From contig JAGCYH010000042.1 of NCBI GenBank assembly GCA_017960905.1, positions 1-64,000 on the forward strand: a stretch of DNA of 64,000 nt, read 5' to 3'. Positions 59,685 through 64,000 of the stretch are shown in pieces (position 1 is the first letter of the stretch; every line of letters starts with the position of its first letter). Position numbers and translations under genes: made by a program. Source of the stretch: Bacteroidales bacterium. GTDB lineage: Bacteria > Bacteroidota > Bacteroidia > Bacteroidales > Marinilabiliaceae. The notes beneath the pieces are model-generated. The model had not been told where the DNA came from. It made no database searches and saw only the letters and a program-made list of their open reading frames with translations.

Positions 59685-61334
59685 ATGAAACGCCTATTTA
59701 CGTTTTTCTCGTTGCTCATAGCAGCAACAATCGCAGCCTCGGCGCAGAGCGCCGGAGGCCTAACCGTACAAGTGCCAAAAAAATGGAACTACATGAAAGC
59801 CAGCGACGGCACCGTGGCTCTGCAATATGCTGGCAACAAGCGTGTTAAGAACGTAAAAGTTCGCGTGGCGCATCCTTTCACTGTTTTGAAAGATAAGATA
59901 GTATATTTTAGTCCGGGAAACCTTCAGTATCAGAAAGATACGAAAAAATGGCGCTTCGCCGAGCATCAGTACGACTATGTTGGCGGTAAGTATCGAGGTG
60001 CGACCTATGGCAATGTGTACGAAGGTGATACCAAATGCGACAATGGCAAAATAAATACCTACGATTACAAAGGTTGGATCGACCTTTTCGGTTGGGGCAC
60101 TGGCGATACACCTTTAAATACAAGCGAAAACTCTGCTTCTGGTTATAAGAAATTCAACGAATGGGGCGATAATCTGAACGAAGGTTATATATGGCGCACT
60201 CTTACAAAAGATGAATGGACATATCTGATAAAAAAACGTGAAACTACAAACAACATGCGTTATGCAAAGGTTAATGTACACGGTGTAGATGGATTACTGC
60301 TTTTGCCTGACGATTGGACTGGCAGTGCATACTCATTCAATAGTGTTGACGACAGCGATGCAGCTTTTGAAGTAATAAACGACGCCAATTGGGTGAAGAT
60401 AGAAAATCAAGGTGCTATATTTCTGCCAGTTGCAGGCAAACGCGAGGGTGTTAGTACTTACACTGGCGGCACAGGCTACTATTGGTCGAGTACGGCTGCC
60501 ACCACAAGCACTTCGTATCCTTTGGAATTCTCTTCATCGGGCGTGACACCTGATAATAACTCACTCTACCGTAGCACAGGATGCTCTGTACGCCTCGTAC
60601 GTGAACCGAAAGTGTTCTCTACTTATACTGTGAATGGAGTATCATTCAAAATGGTATATGTAGAGGGCGGTACATTCAAGATGGGCGTGCAAAAAACAGA
60701 TCCAGATGGCGACAATTACGATGCCGATGCCGAGGACTATGAGAGCCCCGTGCACGAGGTTTCTCTCAGCACGTTCAGCATAGGCGAGACGGAGGTTACG
60801 CAGGCTCTATGGAAGGCTGTTATGGGAGCCGACAACAATCCGAGCGAATACAAGAACGATAGCTATCCAGTAGAGAGTGTATCGTGGAACGACGTACAGG
60901 AGTTCATCATGAAACTGAACGAACTGACGGGCGAGACCTTCCGCCTGCCTACAGAGGCGGAGTGGGAGTATGCTGCCCGCGGTGGTCGTATGAGCAAGGG
61001 TTCTAAGTACGCCGGCAGCGACGACTTAGGCAAAGTGGCGTGGTACGGAAGCAACTCGAGCAATACGCCCCATGCCGTAGCCACTAAAGCGCCAAACGAG
61101 CTTGGTCTGTACGACATGAGCGGCAATGTGTATGAATGGTGTCAAGATTCATGGGATGGCACAAAGGATTATTCTACAACACCGTGCGATGGTAGTGCTA
61201 ACACTTCGGGCTCTGGCCGTGTGCTTCGTGGCGGGAGCTGGTGGATCGACGCGAGGTACTGCCGTGTGTCGAATCGCAGCTGGGACGCCCCCGGCAACCG
61301 TAACATCATCCTCGGGTTCCGCCTTGCCCATTAG
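59685..61334 (+). CDS. SUMF1/formylglycine-generating-enzyme-like secreted protein, DGR-target-like C-terminus
   Basis: 549 residues with signal peptide (MKRLFTFFSLLIAATIAASA). Residues about 60-305 form a Bacteroidetes surface domain (IVYFSPGNLQYQKDTKKWRF, GYYWSSTAA). From about 325 a SUMF1 domain follows: MVYVEGGTFKMG, IGETEVTQALWKAVMG, PVESVSWNDVQEF, RLPTEAEWEYAARGG, GLYDMSGNVYEWCQD. The end has RVLRGGSWWIDARYCRVSNR and PGNRNIILGFRLAH, the C-type-lectin layout of diversity-generating-retroelement variable proteins; most candidate variable codons (ATC, GAC, TAC, AGC) can come from AAC by A changes alone. No reverse transcriptase lies in the window. The ATG at 59685 is chosen; the longer frame translates the REP elements. 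Confidence 0.8.
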   Translation: MKRLFTFFSLLIAATIAASAQSAGGLTVQVPKKWNYMKASDGTVALQYAGNKRVKNVKVRVAHPFTVLKDKIVYFSPGNLQYQKDTKKWRFAEHQYDYVGGKYRGATYGNVYEGDTKCDNGKINTYDYKGWIDLFGWGTGDTPLNTSENSASGYKKFNEWGDNLNEGYIWRTLTKDEWTYLIKKRETTNNMRYAKVNVHGVDGLLLLPDDWTGSAYSFNSVDDSDAAFEVINDANWVKIENQGAIFLPVAGKREGVSTYTGGTGYYWSSTAATTSTSYPLEFSSSGVTPDNNSLYRSTGCSVRLVREPKVFSTYTVNGVSFKMVYVEGGTFKMGVQKTDPDGDNYDADAEDYESPVHEVSLSTFSIGETEVTQALWKAVMGADNNPSEYKNDSYPVESVSWNDVQEFIMKLNELTGETFRLPTEAEWEYAARGGRMSKGSKYAGSDDLGKVAWYGSNSSNTPHAVATKAPNELGLYDMSGNVYEWCQDSWDGTKDYSTTPCDGSANTSGSGRVLRGGSWWIDARYCRVSNRSWDAPGNRNIILGFRLAH

Positions 61335-61409
61335 TTCTCCCACAAAGAAGGCATGAGAAAAAGCGGGCGAGCGAGTCGGAATAGAAACAAATATCAGAAA
61401 ATGTAAATG

Positions 61410-61468
61410 GTAGAGACGTTGCGTGCAACGTCTTGCCACAATATGGAACGTTTCATGCAACGTCTCTC
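61410..61468. repeat. REP-like element, copy 2
   Basis: Nearly identical to 59545-59602: GTAGAGACGTTGCGTGCAAC at the left and GCAACGTCTCT at the right, so the ends are inverted repeats of each other. Confidence 0.8.
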
Positions 61469-61479
61469 AATGATTTTTG

Positions 61480-62157
61480 CTACCAGTTCATCAGTGTTAT
61501 TTCGCCTGTTATGTCGTTGACGATAACGGTGTCGGATTGGAGCGAGAAGGGGTGCGGCGCTACGAAGCGCACCTCGCGCGACGACTTGAAGTCGATGTCG
61601 CGGAACTGGCTGAAGCGGCCTTTCTGTCCGAGGCCTGAATATTTCCAGTCGAACGCACCGTTTTTGAGTTTCATCTTACCGATGAACCCTATAGTGCCTA
61701 TGTATGCGAACTGTCCTTTAATGAGCGGTTTAGAGAATGAGAAACCTTCGATTTCGGTCTCCCATATTATTTCGCCCGTGTCGAGCGAGAGCCGTTTGAC
61801 GAACGAGCCGGCGCCGTTTTCAGCCACATCGGTGTAGAAGAGGAACAGGTTGCGGCCGCGCTGAGCGAAGTAGAGCTGTTCGATAGGGTAGTCGTTGTTG
61901 ATAGAATACTTTTTTTCGCCTTTCGGCGAAAAAATGTCGCCCGATGCCGCCACTTTGTATTTCGTTCCGTCGATGTAGATGATGAGCGTGTCGGGGTTTG
62001 GCCAGCTGAAATAGCGGGCTTCCATCGCGTACACGCCTTTGTCGTCCTCCTGAAGCGGAATGATGCCGGCAATGTCGGAATTCTGGGGGTCGGCCTTATG
62101 GTAACACCCTGATACCGATAGCGTTAACAATAATATTCCAATCAAAAACTTACCCAT
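61480..62157 (-). CDS. Lipoprotein of unknown function, beta-propeller-like
   Basis: 225 residues. The signal ends LLTLSVSGC, with a lipobox Cys. The mature part has repeated strands with PQQ-propeller-like phrases (RLSLDTGEIIWETEIEGFSF, LKNGAFDWKYSGLGQKG). No enzyme motif. Twelve bases downstream of the DJ-1 gene in the same direction, perhaps one operon. Confidence 0.65.
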   Translation of the reverse strand: MGKFLIGILLLTLSVSGCYHKADPQNSDIAGIIPLQEDDKGVYAMEARYFSWPNPDTLIIYIDGTKYKVAASGDIFSPKGEKKYSINNDYPIEQLYFAQRGRNLFLFYTDVAENGAGSFVKRLSLDTGEIIWETEIEGFSFSKPLIKGQFAYIGTIGFIGKMKLKNGAFDWKYSGLGQKGRFSQFRDIDFKSSREVRFVAPHPFSLQSDTVIVNDITGEITLMNW

Positions 62158-62168
62158 ACGGCGAGTTG

Positions 62169-62717
62169 TTATTTCATTATAATAGCTTCGGCAATTTGTT
62201 TGGCTTTGTCGGCACTGTCGAGAACCGAAATGAGTTCAAGGCCGAAGTCGAGAGCCGCGCCGGCACCGATGCCTGTTGTTATCGGTCCGTCGGTAACCAC
62301 TTGTCCGCCAATGGCTGATGCGCCGTCGAGATATTGCTCGAATCCGGGGAATGCCGTGGCCCGTCGGCCACGGAGCATGCCCAATTGCCCCAAAATCATC
62401 GGAGCAGCGCAAATGGCCGCAATGCGTTTGCCGTTGGCGTAAGCGCGTTTCAGCTCGTCGGTGAGGGGCTGGCAGGCAAACAGGTTTTTGGTTCCGGGCA
62501 TTCCGCCAGGCAGTATTATGAGGTCGTAGTCGCCAAAACCGGCCGACAGCGTGCTGTCGGCTATCACTGTTATTTTGTGCGAACTGGTTACTTTCGGCTC
62601 GTTGTTGATGGTCAGCAAAGTTACTTCTATGCCGGCTCGGCGCAAGAGGTCGGCTGGTGCGAGGGCTTCTGTCTCCTCAAATCCGTCGGCCAATACTATG
62701 GTTACTTTTTTTGCCAT
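62169..62717 (-). CDS. DJ-1/PfpI family protein
   Basis: 182 residues. Conserved features: VLADGFEETEALAPADLLRR at the start with the active-site Glu, the nucleophile Cys in IAAICAAPMILG near residue 107, and GPITTGIGAGAALDFGLELI near the end. The length and the GFEE/CAAP motifs match the DJ-1 (ThiJ/YajL) branch, whose members are protective chaperone or deglycase-like proteins; the physiological activity is debated. Possibly co-transcribed with the following lipoprotein gene. Confidence 0.88.
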   Translation of the reverse strand: MAKKVTIVLADGFEETEALAPADLLRRAGIEVTLLTINNEPKVTSSHKITVIADSTLSAGFGDYDLIILPGGMPGTKNLFACQPLTDELKRAYANGKRIAAICAAPMILGQLGMLRGRRATAFPGFEQYLDGASAIGGQVVTDGPITTGIGAGAALDFGLELISVLDSADKAKQIAEAIIMK

Positions 62718-62882
62718 TTTTCTCTTCGTTTTACAAACTGCAAATATAACAAAACTCGTTAATATATTTTAATGATTTTTTGATTTTTTGCGGAAATAAC
62801 AGTTTTTTTTCTCAAACGAAAAGAATTATTCTGCTGTAAATGATTGAATTTTAGGTTGTTGAGAATTGAAAGCTATACGCTT

Positions 62883-63536
62883 TCATTTTTTTACCGATTC
62901 GAAAATAATGGAGATGTTGTATTCCGAGTTTACTTTGCGTCCGTTTTGTCGGGCGGGCACCCATTCCCAGTTGCCCGGTATTTTGGCTGCAGCCTGAAGC
63001 ACCATGTCGTTGAAGGCCTTGTTCGACTCTTGCGTCAGCCGATAGCTTGTCATTCGGCCCAGAGTGTCGATTTCGAGGGTGAGCACCACGCTGTTTTCTT
63101 TATAATTTTCCGCTTCTTCGAGCGGAAAATCGATGTTGCGCAGTATGAAGTGGTGTGGCACGAGCGGACTGCCCAGAAACAGGCACGGATATGTGTTGTC
63201 GGTGTATCGTTTGCCTATGTGCTTGGTAATGAACGTCGGACGCTGCTCGTCGTAGTCGTATTTCAGCTCCACTTGCTCGTTGAGGTTGTAGTAAATCCAA
63301 ATGCCGGTCTTTTTACCGTTGGTGTACTGGCCTTTTTCTATCGGTTTGTTTTTGTATGTGAGAGTGTATTTACCGTGCCGGCACGAAGTGTCGGCGCGCA
63401 AAACGGTGTATTTCTCGGTGTAGTAGCCGCGTTTGGCGTACATGTTGAGCAGCGGTGTCGCATTTGGCGACGCCGCAAATGCCTGGCCGGCAAACGTTGC
63501 AATAATCAGTAGTATGTAAACTATGCGTTTCATCAT
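62883..63536 (-). CDS. TonB C-terminal-domain-like protein with MORN-like segment
   Basis: 217 residues, signal peptide (IVYILLIIATFAGQAFA). A MORN/toxin-antitoxin YwqK-like stretch (YKNKPIEKGQYTNGKKTGIW) is followed from about residue 150 by a TonB-type domain (SVVLTLEIDTLGRMTSYRLT, AAAKIPGNWEWVPARQNGRK). It lacks the Pro-rich linker and the membrane anchor of classical TonB. Starts at 63536 or 63533 (two adjacent ATGs). Confidence 0.75.
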   Translation of the reverse strand: MMKRIVYILLIIATFAGQAFAASPNATPLLNMYAKRGYYTEKYTVLRADTSCRHGKYTLTYKNKPIEKGQYTNGKKTGIWIYYNLNEQVELKYDYDEQRPTFITKHIGKRYTDNTYPCLFLGSPLVPHHFILRNIDFPLEEAENYKENSVVLTLEIDTLGRMTSYRLTQESNKAFNDMVLQAAAKIPGNWEWVPARQNGRKVNSEYNISIIFESVKK

Positions 63537-63594
63537 GCTTTAGTTTATGCAACAAAAGTACCAAATATGATTTATCCCAGTAAGAAAAAGGAAA

Positions 63595-63630
63595 AAAAAT
63601 GAATGGGCGAAAACTCGCCCATTCATTTTT
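63595..63630. terminator. Bidirectional terminator
   Basis: AATGAATGGGCGA and TCGCCCATTCATT around AAAC, with A-run on the left and T-run on the right. On the minus strand it ends the partial GH3 gene. Confidence 0.85.
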
Positions 63631-63661
63631 AACTATAAAATCTCAATTCTCAGTATTCCGC

Positions 63662-64000
63662 TTATTCGAGTTCTATTTGTATGGTTTTCAGTAAGTTGCT
63701 GTCCGATGTACCACCAACCATTATAGTGTATTTGCCTTGTTGCGGGCGCATTTTTTCGGCTTTCGTGTCGAACCATTCGAACGACTCGTAAGGCATGTCT
63801 ATTTTTATGGTTTTTGTTTCGCCTTTTGCAAGTTTAACGCGTTTGAAAGCGCGTAGCGCTTTCGACGGGCCTTCGTTGTCGTCGGGACGGCTGATGTACA
63901 CTTGAATCACCTCTTCGCCATCGCGGCTGCCTGTGTTGGTGAGCTCAACGTTGAGCACGGCATTGTCGCCGTAGCAGATGGCCGGTTTTTCAAACTCCAC
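63662..64000 (-). CDS. Glycoside hydrolase family 3, C-terminal part (5' end outside window)
   Basis: 112 residues of the fibronectin-type-III-like domain that ends GH3 beta-glucosidases and xylosidases: VELTNTGSRDGEEVIQVYIS, RALRAFKRVKLAKGET-like and FEWFDTKAEKMRPQQGKYTI, with MVGGTSDSN close to the end. The catalytic domains lie right of base 64000. The Met seen at the edge is internal, not the start. Specificity cannot be judged. Confidence 0.85.
   Translation of the reverse strand: MEFEKPAICYGDNAVLNVELTNTGSRDGEEVIQVYISRPDDNEGPSKALRAFKRVKLAKGETKTIKIDMPYESFEWFDTKAEKMRPQQGKYTIMVGGTSDSNLLKTIQIELE

Noticed and set aside
59685..61334. Complete diversity-generating retroelement
   Set aside because: Only a target-like C-terminus is visible; no reverse transcriptase, accessory protein or template repeat occurs in the window.

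Overview
The window looks like chromosome from an uncultured Bacteroidales bacterium. Many genes have the phylum-specific -7 box (TAnnTTTG, sometimes with a TTTG about 19-20 bp upstream). There is a Bacteroidetes-type RNA polymerase omega subunit, a type IX secretion (T9SS) sorting domain, a BspA-type leucine-rich repeat protein, FISUMP and SUMF1 surface-type proteins, and GH97 and GH3 glycosidases at the two window edges. Family or genus cannot be told from the sequence.

Layout. 1-6.9 kb: partial GH97 glycosidase, metallophosphoesterase, a RING/TerD-like protein, a tRNA-like gene with a 47-nt insertion in its anticodon loop, a structured ncRNA, and a DUF4143 ATPase with a 5 x 22-bp iteron array in its promoter. 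6.9-11 kb: isochorismate synthase, an alpha-oxoamine synthase, bamD and rpoZ. 11-21.3 kb: an AT-rich accessory island (structured RNA leader A, small T9SS protein, 2090-aa SpvB/RHS polymorphic toxin, probable immunity gene, LRR surface protein) lying between bamD-rpoZ and coaBC, genes that are often neighbours in the phylum. 21.3-26.5 kb: coaBC, a WbqC-like gene, mutS2 and a PolB-type exonuclease. 26.5-32.8 kb: defence-type island (RNA leader B, a methylase-like subunit, a GIY-YIG/helicase/methylase protein, and a four-helix-bundle/zinc-ribbon protein behind a 40-bp palindrome). 32.8-49.1 kb: mostly housekeeping (truA, dnaX with a frameshift site, ADP-ribosylglycohydrolase, PAP2 phosphatase, S9 peptidase, split 5'-nucleotidase, rpe, sua5, rnr). 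49.1-56 kb: tRNA-Gly and tRNA-Leu, a second DUF4143 ATPase with a 5 x about 33-bp iteron array, an HsdR_N-like nuclease, pyrF, LytTR regulator, rluA-type gene and panB. 56-64 kb: secreted repeat proteins, FISUMP and SUMF1 proteins flanked by REP-like palindromes, a DJ-1 protein, a TonB-like protein and a partial GH3.

Most notable signals: (1) two unrelated-sequence iteron arrays with the same architecture, each starting on the -7 box of a DUF4143 ATPase gene; (2) two structured RNA leaders of one unnamed family, supported by full covariation between the copies, both ending in terminators ahead of accessory operons; (3) the tRNA-like gene plus ncRNA inside a 3-kb segment bracketed by 40-bp direct repeats; (4) a restriction system whose methyltransferase motifs appear split between two proteins; (5) a SUMF1 protein whose C-terminus looks like the variable region of a diversity-generating retroelement although no reverse transcriptase is present here.
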